50,811 nt of DNA, taken from positions 1-50,811 of the forward strand of contig JARLIQ010000136.1 of the NCBI GenBank assembly GCA_031291645.1, in the 5' to 3' direction. Below the pieces are notes generated by a model. It was not told the origin of the DNA and did not search any database. It saw only the letters and a list, made by a program, of their open reading frames with translations. Shown here one piece after another: positions 25,216-35,033 of the stretch (position 1 is its first letter; each line of letters opens with the position of its first letter). Made by a program: the position numbers and the translations under genes. This stretch comes from Caulobacteraceae bacterium (GTDB lineage: Bacteria; Pseudomonadota; Alphaproteobacteria; Caulobacterales; Caulobacteraceae).

Positions 25216-27654
25216 ATGAGCGGACGTTGGGCTGGGCGATCCGACAACCGCCGGCGGGTCACGCCGGCGATCCTGCTGGCCACGACCATGCTGGCGGGGG
25301 CGAGCGGGGCTCACGCCGCCGCTGCGACGGCCGCCGCCGCGGCGGCTCCGGCGGGCGACTCGACCGCCCTGCAGGAAGTGATCGTCACCGCCCAGAAGCG
25401 CTCGGAGAACATCCAGTCGGTGCCGGCCAACGTGCAGGCGTTCGGTACGCAGAAGATCGAACAGCTGCACATCCAGGACTTCAACGACTACATCAAGTTC
25501 CTGCCTAGTGTGACCTATCAGTCGGTGGGCCCAGGTTTCTCGAACGTCTACATGCGCGGCGTGGCGGCGGACAACCAGTCCAACCACTCCGGCTCCCAGC
25601 CCAGCGTCGGCACCTATCTGGACGAACAGCCGATCACCACCGTCGGCGGCGCGCTGGACATCCACCTCTATGACATCGCCCGGGTCGAGGCGTTGGCAGG
25701 ACCGCAGGGCACCCTCTACGGCGCCAGCTCCGAGGCCGGCACCATCCGGATCATCACCAACAAGCCCGAGATCGGCAAGTTCTCGGCCGGCTACGACATC
25801 GAGGGCAACACCGTATCCCACGGCGGCGTGGGCGGCACGGTCGAGGGCTTCGTCAACATCCCGGTGAACGACAAGATGGCCGTCCGCCTGGTCGGCTGGG
25901 ACGAGCACGACGCCGGCTACATCGACAACGTCTACGGCACGCGCACCTTTTCGACCGGGATCACGGTCAACAATGCGGCCTATGTGAAGAAGAACTACAA
26001 CGCCGCCGACACTATCGGCGGCCGCGCCGCCCTAAGGATCGACCTGAACAACAACTGGACGATCACGCCGATGATCATCGCCCAGGACGAACGGAACGAC
26101 GGCATCTTCGCCTACGACCCGTCCGTCGGAGATCTCAAGGTCAGCCACTTCCGGCCCGAGGGCGTGCACGATCGCTGGTATCAGGCTTCGCTGACCATCC
26201 AGGGTAAGATCGCCGACTTCGACGTCATCTATTCGGGCGGCTATATGGACCGGAAGATCAACAGCGAGTCCGACTACACCGACTATTCGTATTTTTACGA
26301 CAAGGCCTACGGCTACGCCGCCTATTTTCACGACAACGCCGGGCATAATATCGACCCGACCCAGTATATCATCGGGAGGGATCACTTCACCAAGGATAGT
26401 CACGAGCTGCGAATCTCGTCGCCTCAGAGCCTTCGGTTCCGGTTTATCGGCGGCCTGTTCTACCAGGACCAGCAGCATTACATCATCCAAGACTACACGA
26501 TCAAAGGCCTGGCGGACAGCAACGCCGAGCCCGGGGTCCAGAACCTATCGGTCGACGGCTGGCCGGGGACTTTCTGGCTGACCGACCAGCTGCGCACCGA
26601 CAAGGACTACGCCGTCTTCGGCGAGGCCTCGTTCGACATCACCCCGGCACTGACCTTCACGGCAGGCATCCGCGGGTATAAGGCCACCAGCACGTTGGAA
26701 GGCTTCTACGGCTTCGGCTTGAACGGCTATTCGAGCACTGGCGAACACAGCTGCTTTTCGTCTAAGGCGGCGGTGGCGGGCGATCCCTGCACCAATCTCG
26801 ATAAGCGCATCTCGGACACGGGTGAGACGCACAAGCTCAACCTCACCTATCACCTGACTGACGACAAGCTGGTCTACGCGACCTATTCCACCGGCTTCCG
26901 GCCCGGCGGGGCCAACCGCAACGGCAACCTGCCGCCCTACCAGCCGGACTATCTGACCAACTATGAAGTCGGCTGGAAGACCAGTTGGCTCGACCGGGCC
27001 CTGCGCTTCAATGGCGATTTCTATTTCGAGAAATGGAAGAACTTCCAGTTCTCCTACCTGGGACAAAACTCCCTTACGATCGTGGCGAACGCCGGCGACG
27101 CAAGCATATTCGGCATCGAATCCGATGTCAGTTGGCGGGTCACCCACGGTCTGACCATATCGGCGTCTGGCGCCTATACCGACTCGACCCTCGATCAGGA
27201 TTTCTGCGGCGGCGCCGCCTGTTCCTCGACCAATCTGGTTCAGGCCCCCAAGGGTACGCAACTGCCCGTGACGCCCAAATACAAGGCCAATGCGACCGCG
27301 CGCTACGAGTTCGACCTGGCCGGGTTGAACGCCTTTATCCAGGGATCGGTTGTCTACGAGGGTAGCAGTTGGTCGGACCTGTTGACCCAGGCTCCGATTC
27401 CTTACTCGAACCCAGCAGACTATGTGCCGATCAGAAGTGCTTTGGGCAAACAGGCCGCCTATACGACCGCCGACTTTAGCGCCGGGATCAGCAGGGATAA
27501 CTGGCACCTGGACCTGATGATCGAAAACGCGTTCGACACCCGTGGCCAGATCTACCGCTACGCCGAATGCACGATCCAGATCTGCGGCGCCGAGTCCTAT
27601 ATCGTGCCGACCCGTCCGCGCATGATCGCGCTGAAGTTCGGCCAGAAGTTCTGA
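25216..27654 (+). CDS. TonB-dependent outer-membrane receptor
   Basis: The 812-residue protein has a signal peptide (cleavage near GAHA, about residue 35), a short Ala-rich linker and a TonB box-like LQEVIVTAQKR. The plug domain follows (ENIQSVPANVQAF, then RVEALAGPQGTLYGASSEAGTIRI, the usual plug signature). A 22-strand barrel comes next and ends with an aromatic C-terminal residue (KFGQKF). There is no N-terminal STN domain, so it does not signal to an anti-sigma factor. The plug and barrel style is that of the large Caulobacter/sphingomonad group that takes up organic nutrients. The substrate is unknown. GAGGGGG precedes the ATG and a TTGACA hexamer lies at 25152. The barrel has noticeably more A/T-ending codons than neighbours. 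Confidence 0.92.
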   Translation: MSGRWAGRSDNRRRVTPAILLATTMLAGASGAHAAAATAAAAAAPAGDSTALQEVIVTAQKRSENIQSVPANVQAFGTQKIEQLHIQDFNDYIKFLPSVTYQSVGPGFSNVYMRGVAADNQSNHSGSQPSVGTYLDEQPITTVGGALDIHLYDIARVEALAGPQGTLYGASSEAGTIRIITNKPEIGKFSAGYDIEGNTVSHGGVGGTVEGFVNIPVNDKMAVRLVGWDEHDAGYIDNVYGTRTFSTGITVNNAAYVKKNYNAADTIGGRAALRIDLNNNWTITPMIIAQDERNDGIFAYDPSVGDLKVSHFRPEGVHDRWYQASLTIQGKIADFDVIYSGGYMDRKINSESDYTDYSYFYDKAYGYAAYFHDNAGHNIDPTQYIIGRDHFTKDSHELRISSPQSLRFRFIGGLFYQDQQHYIIQDYTIKGLADSNAEPGVQNLSVDGWPGTFWLTDQLRTDKDYAVFGEASFDITPALTFTAGIRGYKATSTLEGFYGFGLNGYSSTGEHSCFSSKAAVAGDPCTNLDKRISDTGETHKLNLTYHLTDDKLVYATYSTGFRPGGANRNGNLPPYQPDYLTNYEVGWKTSWLDRALRFNGDFYFEKWKNFQFSYLGQNSLTIVANAGDASIFGIESDVSWRVTHGLTISASGAYTDSTLDQDFCGGAACSSTNLVQAPKGTQLPVTPKYKANATARYEFDLAGLNAFIQGSVVYEGSSWSDLLTQAPIPYSNPADYVPIRSALGKQAAYTTADFSAGISRDNWHLDLMIENAFDTRGQIYRYAECTIQICGAESYIVPTRPRMIALKFGQKF

Positions 27655-27724
27655 CCCGCCGATCCGCCTTCGCCGGTTGACCCGCGCGCGCCGGCGGGCG
27701 GATCATCGCGCGGCGGGAGGGACC

Positions 27725-28726
27725 ATGGCCACGCTGACGCTGACCGCGCCGACGGCGCTCTATCGCGACCCCGCCGTCTTCGAGCGGGAGCGCCGGACGG
27801 TGTTCCGCGGCAGCTGGCAGTTCCTGGGGCTGGAGGCCGACCTGGCCCGGCCGGGCGACTACCTGGCCGAGGCCGTCGCCGGTTATCCGGTGGTCGTGCT
27901 CCGCGGCGAGGGCGGCGAGCTGCGCGGCTACCACAACGTCTGCCGTCACCGCGCCGGGCCGCTGGTCGGCGACGCCGCCGGCAACTGCGGCCAGGAGCTG
28001 GTCTGCCGCTACCACGGCTGGCGCTATGCGCTGGACGGGCGGCTGCGCAGCGCGGTCGGGTTCGGCGCGGCCGAGGGGTTCGATCCGCGCGACTTCGGCC
28101 TCTATCCGATCCGCGTCGAGGCGTGGCGCGGCTTCGTCTTCGTCAACCTGGACCTGGACGCCGCGCCCCTGATCGACACCCTGCGGCCGCTGGACGTGCT
28201 GTTCGGTAACCGGTCGGTCCCGACGGCGGTGCTGCGCCGCCAGCACCCGATCGCCTGCAACTGGAAGGTCTACGTCGAGAACTATCTCGAGGGCTATCAC
28301 ATCGACGCCGTCCACCCCGCGCTCGCCGCCGAGGTCGAGGCCGGCGACTACGCGGTGCGGATGGACGGGGCCATCGCCATCCACGAGGTGCCGGCCACCG
28401 CGGGCGCGGCCGAGGGCCTGTGGGCCTGGATGTGGCCGAACCTGGCGTTCAACCTCTATCGCGGGGTGGTGATGGTCGAGCACATGCGCCCGGTCGGCCA
28501 CGCCGGGACCCGGCTCGACTACATCTACCTGCACCAGGACGGCGATCCGGGGATGCAGGCCGCGCTCGCCACCACCGAGCGGCTGACCGCCGAGGACCGC
28601 TGGATCTGCGAGCGGGTGCAGCAGAACCTGGACGCCGGGGTCTACCAGAAGGGCGCCCTCTCGCCCCGCCACGAGAACGCCGTGGCCTGGTTCCAGGCGC
28701 GGGTGATGGAGCAGATCGCGGTTTAG
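27725..28726 (+). CDS. Rieske non-haem iron oxygenase, alpha subunit
   Basis: The 333-residue protein has the Rieske [2Fe-2S] ligands Cys73, His75, Cys94 and His97 (CRHRAG and CRYHGW) and a catalytic domain with His192 and His197 in EGYHIDAVHP for mononuclear iron. The protein is short compared with the 380-450 residues of most ring-hydroxylating alpha subunits and resembles the quaternary-amine and choline-type oxygenases in length and layout. No reductase or ferredoxin is adjacent. The ATG has a GGGAGGGA site. It lies 70 bp after the TonB receptor gene in the same direction and its stop overlaps that of the convergent Lrp gene by 4 bp. Substrate unassigned. Confidence 0.88.
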   Translation: MATLTLTAPTALYRDPAVFERERRTVFRGSWQFLGLEADLARPGDYLAEAVAGYPVVVLRGEGGELRGYHNVCRHRAGPLVGDAAGNCGQELVCRYHGWRYALDGRLRSAVGFGAAEGFDPRDFGLYPIRVEAWRGFVFVNLDLDAAPLIDTLRPLDVLFGNRSVPTAVLRRQHPIACNWKVYVENYLEGYHIDAVHPALAAEVEAGDYAVRMDGAIAIHEVPATAGAAEGLWAWMWPNLAFNLYRGVVMVEHMRPVGHAGTRLDYIYLHQDGDPGMQAALATTERLTAEDRWICERVQQNLDAGVYQKGALSPRHENAVAWFQARVMEQIAV

Positions 28727-29247
28727 AGCGGATATCCCGCGAACGCCTTGCTCTGCTTCATCAGGACGTGGGAGGTGATCTTGTCCACCCCCAGGTCGGC
28801 CTCGATCAGGCTGTCGGCCAGGTCGCGCCAGGCGTGGACGTCGCGGGTCACCACCTTGAGCAGGAAGTCGAAGGCGCCCGAGACCTGGGCCGCCTCGATC
28901 ACCTCGGGGATGGCGGCCACCGCCGCTTCGAACCGGGCCATGTCGCGCGGGTGCTGGCTCTTGAGCGAGACGGGCGCGAAGATCACCACCGACGGGCCCA
29001 GCCGTTCGAGCGACAGGTGGGCGTGGTAGCCTTCTATGAAACCGTCCGCCTCCAGGCGGCGCACGCGCGCCAGGCAGGCGCTGGGCGACAGGGCGACGCG
29101 CTCGGCCAGGGCCTGGTTGGTGATCCGGCCGCAGGCCTGCAGCTCGACCAGGATCTTGCGGTCGATGGCGTCCAGCGCAGCCTCTGCGATGGGTTGCGAC
29201 GCTCGCCGCAGGTTCTGCGGAGGTCCGCGGCGTGTTCCGCTGCTCAT
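28723..29247 (-). CDS. Lrp/AsnC family transcriptional regulator
   Basis: The 174-residue protein has the N-terminal AsnC-type helix-turn-helix (LDAIDRKILVELQACGR, then ALAERVALSPSACLARVRRL) and a C-terminal RAM/AsnC ligand-binding domain (SGAFDFLLKVV). A 20-residue basic extension precedes the DNA-binding domain. It is divergent from astA-astD-astB with 63 bp between start codons, so it is the natural candidate to activate the arginine succinyltransferase operon, with arginine or another amino acid as effector. Comparable local Lrp-type regulators of arginine catabolism are known in proteobacteria; the pairing here is inferred from position. Confidence 0.9.
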   Translation of the reverse strand: MSSGTRRGPPQNLRRASQPIAEAALDAIDRKILVELQACGRITNQALAERVALSPSACLARVRRLEADGFIEGYHAHLSLERLGPSVVIFAPVSLKSQHPRDMARFEAAVAAIPEVIEAAQVSGAFDFLLKVVTRDVHAWRDLADSLIEADLGVDKITSHVLMKQSKAFAGYPL

Positions 29248-29310
29248 TCGGCCTATCCCATTGCATCATAAGGGCTGGAAAAGCCGATCATCTTGCGGCG
29301 GGGAGGGCGC

Positions 29311-30342
29311 TTGCGCAACGTCGGTCAAAGCCTGCTGCTGCGGCGCGCCCGTCCGGACGACCTGGACGGCCTCTACCGGCTCGCGCTCGGCGCCGGCCAC
29401 GGCCTGACCAACCTGCCGCCCGACCGCGACCGGCTGGCCGAGCGGATCGCCGCCTCCACCGCGCCGCCCGGTCCCTGCGGCCTGCCCTCGACCGTGCTGT
29501 TCGTGCTGGAGACCGGCGGCGAGGTGGGCGGCGTGGCCGCCGTCTGGCCCCGCATCGGCGAGGGCCGGCCGTTCTACAGCTACCGCATCGACGAGCAGGC
29601 CGCGGCCTGCGAGCCCTACGACCTGGCGGTCAGCACCCGCACCCTGACCCTCACCACCGAATTCACCGGCCAGACCGAGGTCGGCGGCCTTCTGATCGAC
29701 ACGGCCCTGAGGGGTCTGGCCGCCGGCCGCCTGGCCGCCCGCGCCCGCTACCTGTTCATCGCCGAGCACCGCGCCGCCTTCCCCGACCGGGTGGTGGCCG
29801 AACTGCGTGGCTGGCAGGACGAGACCGGCGCCTCGCCGGTGTGGGAGGCGCTGGGCCGGCGCTTCTACGCCCTGCCGTTCCCCGAGGCCGACCGGCTCAG
29901 CACCCACGACCACGACTTCATCGGCGCCATGGCGCCGCGCCATCCGGTCTATCTCGACCTGCTGCCGCCCGAGGCCCAGGCCGCCATCGGCCGTCCCCAC
30001 GACGAGGGCCGCGCGGCGCTGAAGCTGCTGATCGAGGAAGGCTTCGAGGACCAGGGCCATGTCGACGTGTTCGACGCCGGCCCGACGGTCTCGGCCCCGA
30101 TCGACCAGCTCAAGGCCGTGCGCGACGGCCGCACCGACGTCGTGGTCGGGGTCGCGGACCTGGCCGAGGCCTCAAACCACCTCGCTTCGGCCGACCGCCT
30201 CGTCTCGGCCGGCCGCACCGAGGCCTTCCGCGCCGCGCGCGGGGCCCTGCGCCCCGGTGACGGCGGCGTGGTGCTCGCCCGGCCCCTGGCCGAGGCGCTG
30301 AACGCATCCATCGGAGACCTGGTCCGTCATGTCGCCTTCTGA
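29311..30342 (+). CDS. astA: Arginine N-succinyltransferase
   Basis: The 343-residue protein matches AstA along its length: LLLRRARPDDLDGLYRLA at the N-terminus, the stretch STRTLTLTTEFTGQTEVGGLL, then HDHDFIGAMAPRHPVYLDLLP and the C-terminal VDVFDAGPTV. AstA transfers succinyl from succinyl-CoA to the alpha-amino group of arginine, the first step of the AST pathway. I prefer TTG 29311 as start because GGGAGG at 29301-29306 sits 4 bases upstream; the TTG at 29293 lacks such a site. The gene overlaps astD by 14 bp. astC and astE are not in the window. The order Lrp / astA-astD-astB suggests a compact regulated unit. Confidence 0.92.
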   Translation: MRNVGQSLLLRRARPDDLDGLYRLALGAGHGLTNLPPDRDRLAERIAASTAPPGPCGLPSTVLFVLETGGEVGGVAAVWPRIGEGRPFYSYRIDEQAAACEPYDLAVSTRTLTLTTEFTGQTEVGGLLIDTALRGLAAGRLAARARYLFIAEHRAAFPDRVVAELRGWQDETGASPVWEALGRRFYALPFPEADRLSTHDHDFIGAMAPRHPVYLDLLPPEAQAAIGRPHDEGRAALKLLIEEGFEDQGHVDVFDAGPTVSAPIDQLKAVRDGRTDVVVGVADLAEASNHLASADRLVSAGRTEAFRAARGALRPGDGGVVLARPLAEALNASIGDLVRHVAF

Positions 30343-31759
30343 ACTGGTCTCGACCGACCCCTGCACCGGGGCGGTGGTCTGGCGCGCGCCCGCGGCGCAG
30401 GCGGCGGACGCGGCCCGCGCGGTCCAGGCGGCCCGGCGCGGTTTCGAGGACTGGTCGGCGCGGCCGCAGGAGGCCCGCTTCGCCATCGCCCGCGCCTTCG
30501 CCGAGCGGGTGCGGGCCGAGCGGGGCGTGATCGCCGAGCTGATCTCGCGCGAGACCGGCAAGCCGCGCTGGGAGGCGCTGACCGAGGCCGACAGCGTCGC
30601 CGCCAAGGTCGAGATCTCGATCGCCGCCCTGAAGGAGCGGGCGGGCGAGCGCCTCGGCGAGGTTGCCGGCGCGGTCAGCCGCCTCAGCCATCGCCCGCAC
30701 GGCGTCGTGGCCGTGCTGGGCCCGTTCAACTTCCCCATGCACCTGCCCAACGGCCACATCGCCCCGGCGCTGCTGGCGGGCGATGCGGTGGTGTTCAAGC
30801 CGAGCGAGAAGACCCCGGCCTGCGGCGCGCGCCTGGTCCGCCTCTGGCATGAGGCGGGGGTTCCAGAGGCCGTGCTGGCGCTGGTCGCCGGCGGGCCGGA
30901 CGTGGGCCAGGCCCTGGTGCTCGATGAGGACGTCGACGGGGTGCTGTTCACCGGCGGCGCGCGCACCGGCGTCGCCATCCACCGCGCCCTGGCCGGACGG
31001 CCCGACAAACTGCTGGCGCTGGAGCTCGGCGGCAATAATCCGCTGGTCGCCTGGGACGCCGAGGACATCGACGCCGCCGCCCATCTGGTCGTCCAGTCCG
31101 CCTTCGTCAGCGCCGGCCAGCGCTGCTCGTGCGCGCGGCGGCTGATCCTGCCCGAGGGCGGGTTCGGCGACCGGCTGCTGGAGCGGCTCCTGGGCCTGAC
31201 CGACCGCATCCTGGTCGGCGCGCCGTTCGAGACGCCTCAGCCCTTCATGGGCCCGGTGATCGACGAGGCCGCGGCCGAGGTGCTGCTGGCGGCCCAGGAC
31301 GACCTGGCCCGGCGCGGCGGCCGCGTCCTGCGCCGGCTCGCCCGCACCCGCCCCGACGGCCCCTTCCTGTCGCCTGGGGTGATCGAGACGACCGGCGTCG
31401 AGACGCCGGACGAAGAGCATTTCGGCCCGCTGCTGCAGGTCGAGCGGGTGGCCGATTTCGAGGCCGCCATCCGCGCCGCCAACCGCACGCGCTTCGGCCT
31501 GGCCGCCGCCCTGATCAGCGAGGACGCGGGCCTCTGGCGGCGCTTTAGCGCGCGCGTGCGCGCCGGGGTGGTCAACTGGAACCGGCCGACCACGGGCGCG
31601 GCGTCCAGCGCCCCGTTCGGCGGGGTGGGCCTGTCGGGCAACCACCGGCCCAGCGCCTATTACGCGGCCGACTACTGCGCCTATCCGGTGGCGAGCCTGG
31701 AGGCCGAGCACACCCGGTTCCGCATCGCCGAGGGGCTGAAGGCCGAGGCCCTGGCGTGA
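30329..31759 (+). CDS. astD: N-succinylglutamate 5-semialdehyde dehydrogenase
   Basis: The 476-residue aldehyde dehydrogenase has the general-base Glu in ALELGGNNP and the nucleophile Cys in [11 protein letters not shown]. The AstD-like N-terminal NAD-binding half includes [19 protein letters not shown], a hallmark of the AstD subgroup. It oxidises N-succinylglutamate semialdehyde with NAD+, step four of the AST pathway. The ATG lies inside the end of astA (14-bp overlap), and its stop overlaps the GTG of astB (GTGA), so the three genes should be translated together from one mRNA. Length is normal for AstD. Confidence 0.93.
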   Translation: MSPSELVSTDPCTGAVVWRAPAAQAADAARAVQAARRGFEDWSARPQEARFAIARAFAERVRAERGVIAELISRETGKPRWEALTEADSVAAKVEISIAALKERAGERLGEVAGAVSRLSHRPHGVVAVLGPFNFPMHLPNGHIAPALLAGDAVVFKPSEKTPACGARLVRLWHEAGVPEAVLALVAGGPDVGQALVLDEDVDGVLFTGGARTGVAIHRALAGRPDKLLALELGGNNPLVAWDAEDIDAAAHLVVQSAFVSAGQRCSCARRLILPEGGFGDRLLERLLGLTDRILVGAPFETPQPFMGPVIDEAAAEVLLAAQDDLARRGGRVLRRLARTRPDGPFLSPGVIETTGVETPDEEHFGPLLQVERVADFEAAIRAANRTRFGLAAALISEDAGLWRRFSARVRAGVVNWNRPTTGAASSAPFGGVGLSGNHRPSAYYAADYCAYPVASLEAEHTRFRIAEGLKAEALA

Positions 31760-33036
31760 GCCTGCGCGAGGTCAATTTCGACGGCCTGGTGGGGCCGACG
31801 CACAACTATTGCGGCCTGTCGCCGGGCAACCTGGCCTCGGCGACCAACGCCGACGCCGTCTCCTGTCCGCGCGCCGCCGCCCTGCAGGGCCTGGAGAAGA
31901 TGCGCGCGGTGATGGGGCTGGGTGCGCCGCAGGGTTTCCTGCCGCCCCCCTTGCGCCCGGCGGCGGGCGCCTTGCGCGCCTACGGCTTCGACGGGAGCGA
32001 CGATGTGGTGCTGGCCGCCGCCGCTGGGGAGGACCCGGCGCTGTTGCGCGCCGCCTGCTCGGCCTCGTCGATGTGGACCGCCAACGCCGCCACGGTGATC
32101 GCCGCGCCGGACGCGGCGGACGGGCGCACGCACCTGGTCTGCGCCAACCTCGCCAGCATGCTGCACCGGGCGCTGGAGGCGGCCGATACCTTCGCCACCC
32201 TGCGCCGGGTGTTCGCCGACGAGGCCCTGTTCGCCGTCCACGCGCCCCTGCCGCACGGGGTCCATTTCGGCGACGAGGGCGCGGCCAACCACATGCGGCT
32301 GGCCCAGAGCCACGGCGCGCCCGGCGTCAACGTCTTCGTCCATGGCGCGCGGCGCGACGGCCGCTTCCCCGAGCGCCAGTCGCTGAGGGCCAGCCAGGCG
32401 GTCGCCCGGCTGGCCGGCGTCGATCGGCCGGTGTTCGCCCTGCAGGCCGCCCAGGCGGTCGAAGCGGGCGCCTTCCACAACGACGTTGTAGCGGTGGCCA
32501 ACGAACGGGTGCTGGTGGCGCATGAAGGCGCCTTCGACGACCCGGACGCCCTGGTGGACGCCCTGACGGCGCGGGTGACCGGCTTTCAGTACCTTGAGGT
32601 CGGCGGCTTCGACCTGGCGGCCGCCGTCTCGTCCTACCTGTTCAATTCCCAGATCATCACCCGCCCGGACGGCGGCATGACCCTGGTCGCGCCCGCCGAG
32701 GCCAGGGCGGACGCGCGCGTCTGGGCCGAGGTCGAACGGCTGCTCGCCGCCGACAACCCGATCGACCAGGCCCTGGTCGTCGACCTGCGCGAGAGCATGC
32801 GCAACGGCGGCGGGCCGGCCTGCCTTCGCCTGCGGGTCCCGCTGTCGCCGGCCGCCCTGGCGCGGGTCGACGCCAGGTTCCTGCTCGGCGAGGCGCGGAT
32901 CGACGCCCTCGCCCGCCTGGTCGAGCGGGCCTGGCCCGAAGCGATCGCCCCGGCCGACCTCGCCGATGCGGCCCTGTGGGCCCAGGCCCGCGCCGCCCAC
33001 GCCGAACTGGAAAGGCTGATCGCCGGCTGGAGCTAG
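31756..33036 (+). CDS. astB: N-succinylarginine dihydrolase
   Basis: The 426-residue protein begins with the AstB signature [20 protein letters not shown] and includes [35 protein letters not shown] and the C-terminal [21 protein letters not shown] with the catalytic Cys in GPACL. The family belongs to the amidinotransferase-like fold. AstB converts N-succinylarginine into N-succinylornithine, CO2 and two ammonia. The start is GTG at 31756, overlapping the astD stop by GTGA. It is the last gene of the astADB operon and is followed, after 41 bp, by the end of a convergent VOC gene. Confidence 0.93.
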   Translation: MSLREVNFDGLVGPTHNYCGLSPGNLASATNADAVSCPRAAALQGLEKMRAVMGLGAPQGFLPPPLRPAAGALRAYGFDGSDDVVLAAAAGEDPALLRAACSASSMWTANAATVIAAPDAADGRTHLVCANLASMLHRALEAADTFATLRRVFADEALFAVHAPLPHGVHFGDEGAANHMRLAQSHGAPGVNVFVHGARRDGRFPERQSLRASQAVARLAGVDRPVFALQAAQAVEAGAFHNDVVAVANERVLVAHEGAFDDPDALVDALTARVTGFQYLEVGGFDLAAAVSSYLFNSQIITRPDGGMTLVAPAEARADARVWAEVERLLAADNPIDQALVVDLRESMRNGGGPACLRLRVPLSPAALARVDARFLLGEARIDALARLVERAWPEAIAPADLADAALWAQARAAHAELERLIAGWS

Positions 33037-33077
33037 CCGAGCCCTCTTGCCTCTGCGCAGCGAAGGCGGCGAGCCTC

Positions 33078-33443
33078 CTAGCCCATGTTGAAGACGCAGA
33101 GCTTGTTGCCGTCCAGGTCGCGGAAATAGGCGCCATAGAAGGCGCCGCCGCGCAGGCCCGGCGCGCCCTCGTCGGTGGCGCCGTTGGCCAGGGCCGTGGC
33201 GTAGGTCTTGTCGACCAGCTCGCGCGAGGGCGCGGCCAGGGCCACCATGGTCCCGTTGCCGCAGGTCGCCGTCTGTTCGTCATAGGGCCGGCAGACCGCC
33301 AGCATGGCGCCGCCGCCCGAGCCGTAGCCCTGCATCCGGTCCATGGTCATGGTCCGCTTGCCGCCCAGTTCAGCCAGGACCACGTCGTAGAAGGTCTTGG
33401 CCTTCTCCAGGTCGTTGCTGCCCACCGTGGCGTATCCGATCAT
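33078..33443 (-). CDS. VOC (glyoxalase/dioxygenase fold) family protein
   Basis: The 121-residue protein has the two beta-alpha-beta-beta-beta modules of the vicinal-oxygen-chelate fold: IGYATVGSNDLEKAKTFYD at the N-terminus and GAFYGAYFRDLDGNKLCVFN at the C-terminus. The usual metal-ligand positions (an N-terminal His/Gln and a Glu) are largely replaced here (IGYATVG has no His), so a catalytic metal site may be absent. It could bind a small molecule or act as a minor resistance protein. AGAGGA precedes the ATG. It lies between the end of astB and a divergent ANL-family gene. Confidence 0.8.
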   Translation of the reverse strand: MIGYATVGSNDLEKAKTFYDVVLAELGGKRTMTMDRMQGYGSGGGAMLAVCRPYDEQTATCGNGTMVALAAPSRELVDKTYATALANGATDEGAPGLRGGAFYGAYFRDLDGNKLCVFNMG

Positions 33444-33587
33444 CTGCGCGTCCTCTGTCTCGTCTTCGATTTGTGCTTGGACCGGCGAAGCGCCGGTCGG
33501 GCCGGACCCTAGAGTTGCCTTCCGCGGCGGGCAAGGTGATGTTCCGCCGCCTGCGCCGCGCCGCGGCGCGGACGGCTGGAGGGACCC

Positions 33588-35033
33588 TTGGCGCTGATCG
33601 GCAGCATAGTCTCGCACGCGCGGACCGCGCCGGGCCGCACGGCGGTGGTCAATAACGGCCAAACCTACAGCTACCGGGCCTTCGCCGGCCTGATCGCCGG
33701 CGCGCGGGCCGTCCTGGCGCGGCAGTCGCCGCCCACCGACCGGGTGGCGGTGCTGTGCGTCGATGCGCCCTTCGACGCCTGGATCATCGGCATCGCCCTG
33801 CGCAGCCTGGGCGTCACCACGGTGAACGCCCGCTCGGTCGAGGACATCGGACGGCTGAACCTCGGGCCCGTCAGCGTCGTCTGGGGCGAGGCCGGGCCCT
33901 GGCCGGGCCTGGCCGCCGAGGCCGAGCGCGCCGGCTGCTCGTCCCTGGCGGTGTCCCAGGCGGACTGCCTGGGTGGCGTGCAGGCCCTGGCGTCGAGCCT
34001 GCCCGAGCCGCCGGACGACGCCGGCGGCGGCCACATCCTGCTGACCTCCGGCACCACCGGCGTCTACAAGAAGATCCTGGCGAGCGCCGCGCAGGAGGCG
34101 CGCAACGTCGCCTCGCGCGCCGAGCCCTTCGGCCTGAACGCCGCCTCGGTGGTCAATGTGTTCGACTTCGGCGGCTGGACCGGCATCGGCTACCGGTACC
34201 CGGTCGCCGTCTGGACCGTCGGCGGGGCCGTGGTCATCGATCAGAGCGTGGACGGGCGCCGGTCCTTCCGCCCGCAGGAGCTGACCCACGCCTTCGTCCA
34301 GCCCCAGCTGCTGGCCGAGCTCCTGGCCACGCCGACCGAGGGGGCGCAGCGCAACGACGCCATGATGCTGGCCTTCGGCGGCGGGGTTCTGTCCGTGGCC
34401 CACTGGCGCGCCGCCCGCGAGCGCTTCACCGACGCGGTGTGCACCACCATCGGCGCGACCGAGATCGGCAACCTGACCCTGACCCGCATCGAGAGCCCAG
34501 AGGACCTGCCCTGGCACCGGGTCTGCGAGGGGATCGAGGTCCAGATCGTCGACGACAACGACCAGCCCCTGCCGGCCGGCCAGACCGGCGTGGTCCGGAT
34601 GCGGACGACCGGCGTCGAGGGATACCTGGGCGATCCGCAGACCAGCGCGGCCTTCTTTCGGGGCGGCTTCTTCTATCCCGGCGACCTGGGCGTGCTGCGC
34701 GAGGACGGGCGGCTGTCGCTGCAGGGGCGGGTGACCGACGTGATCAACGTCGGCGGCGACAAGATCGCCACCACCCCGATCGAGACCCTGATCCAGGACC
34801 GGCTGGGCGCGGAGGCGGTCTGCGTCTTCTCGGTCCCCGGCCAGGACGGCGAGGCGGTGCACGTGGCGATCCAGCCGGGCCGGCCGATCAAGCCGGCCGA
34901 GCTCAAGGCGGCGCTGGTCGAGGCCTTGGCGGGGCTCGCCGAGCAGGTGCAGGCGCACCAGGTCGCGGCCTTCCCGCGCAACCACATGGGCAAGATCGAG
35001 CGCGCGGCGCTGAAGCAGAGGCTGCTGGGTTAG
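33588..35033 (+). CDS. ANL superfamily adenylate-forming enzyme (acyl-CoA ligase-like)
   Basis: The 481-residue protein has the phosphate-binding motif LLTSGTTGVYKKI (about residues 151-163), the A5-like GATEIGNLTL, the hinge-region aspartate in FYPGDLGVLREDGRLSLQGR and the C-terminal Lys of HMGKIERAALKQ (A10). ANL enzymes adenylate a carboxylic acid and pass it to CoA or a carrier. The N-terminal domain is short, with weak early core motifs, so substrate binding may differ from typical acyl-CoA ligases. A TTG start at 33588 follows GGAGGG. No CoA-pathway partners are adjacent. Its stop overlaps the end of the convergent GST gene by 4 bp. Substrate unknown. Confidence 0.85.
   Translation: MALIGSIVSHARTAPGRTAVVNNGQTYSYRAFAGLIAGARAVLARQSPPTDRVAVLCVDAPFDAWIIGIALRSLGVTTVNARSVEDIGRLNLGPVSVVWGEAGPWPGLAAEAERAGCSSLAVSQADCLGGVQALASSLPEPPDDAGGGHILLTSGTTGVYKKILASAAQEARNVASRAEPFGLNAASVVNVFDFGGWTGIGYRYPVAVWTVGGAVVIDQSVDGRRSFRPQELTHAFVQPQLLAELLATPTEGAQRNDAMMLAFGGGVLSVAHWRAARERFTDAVCTTIGATEIGNLTLTRIESPEDLPWHRVCEGIEVQIVDDNDQPLPAGQTGVVRMRTTGVEGYLGDPQTSAAFFRGGFFYPGDLGVLREDGRLSLQGRVTDVINVGGDKIATTPIETLIQDRLGAEAVCVFSVPGQDGEAVHVAIQPGRPIKPAELKAALVEALAGLAEQVQAHQVAAFPRNHMGKIERAALKQRLLG

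Noticed and set aside
33480-33498. Hairpin GACCGGCG-AAG-CGCCGGTC between the VOC and ANL genes
   Set aside because: It lies between divergent genes, so it is not a terminator, and GC-rich hairpins of this size are expected by chance in this DNA.
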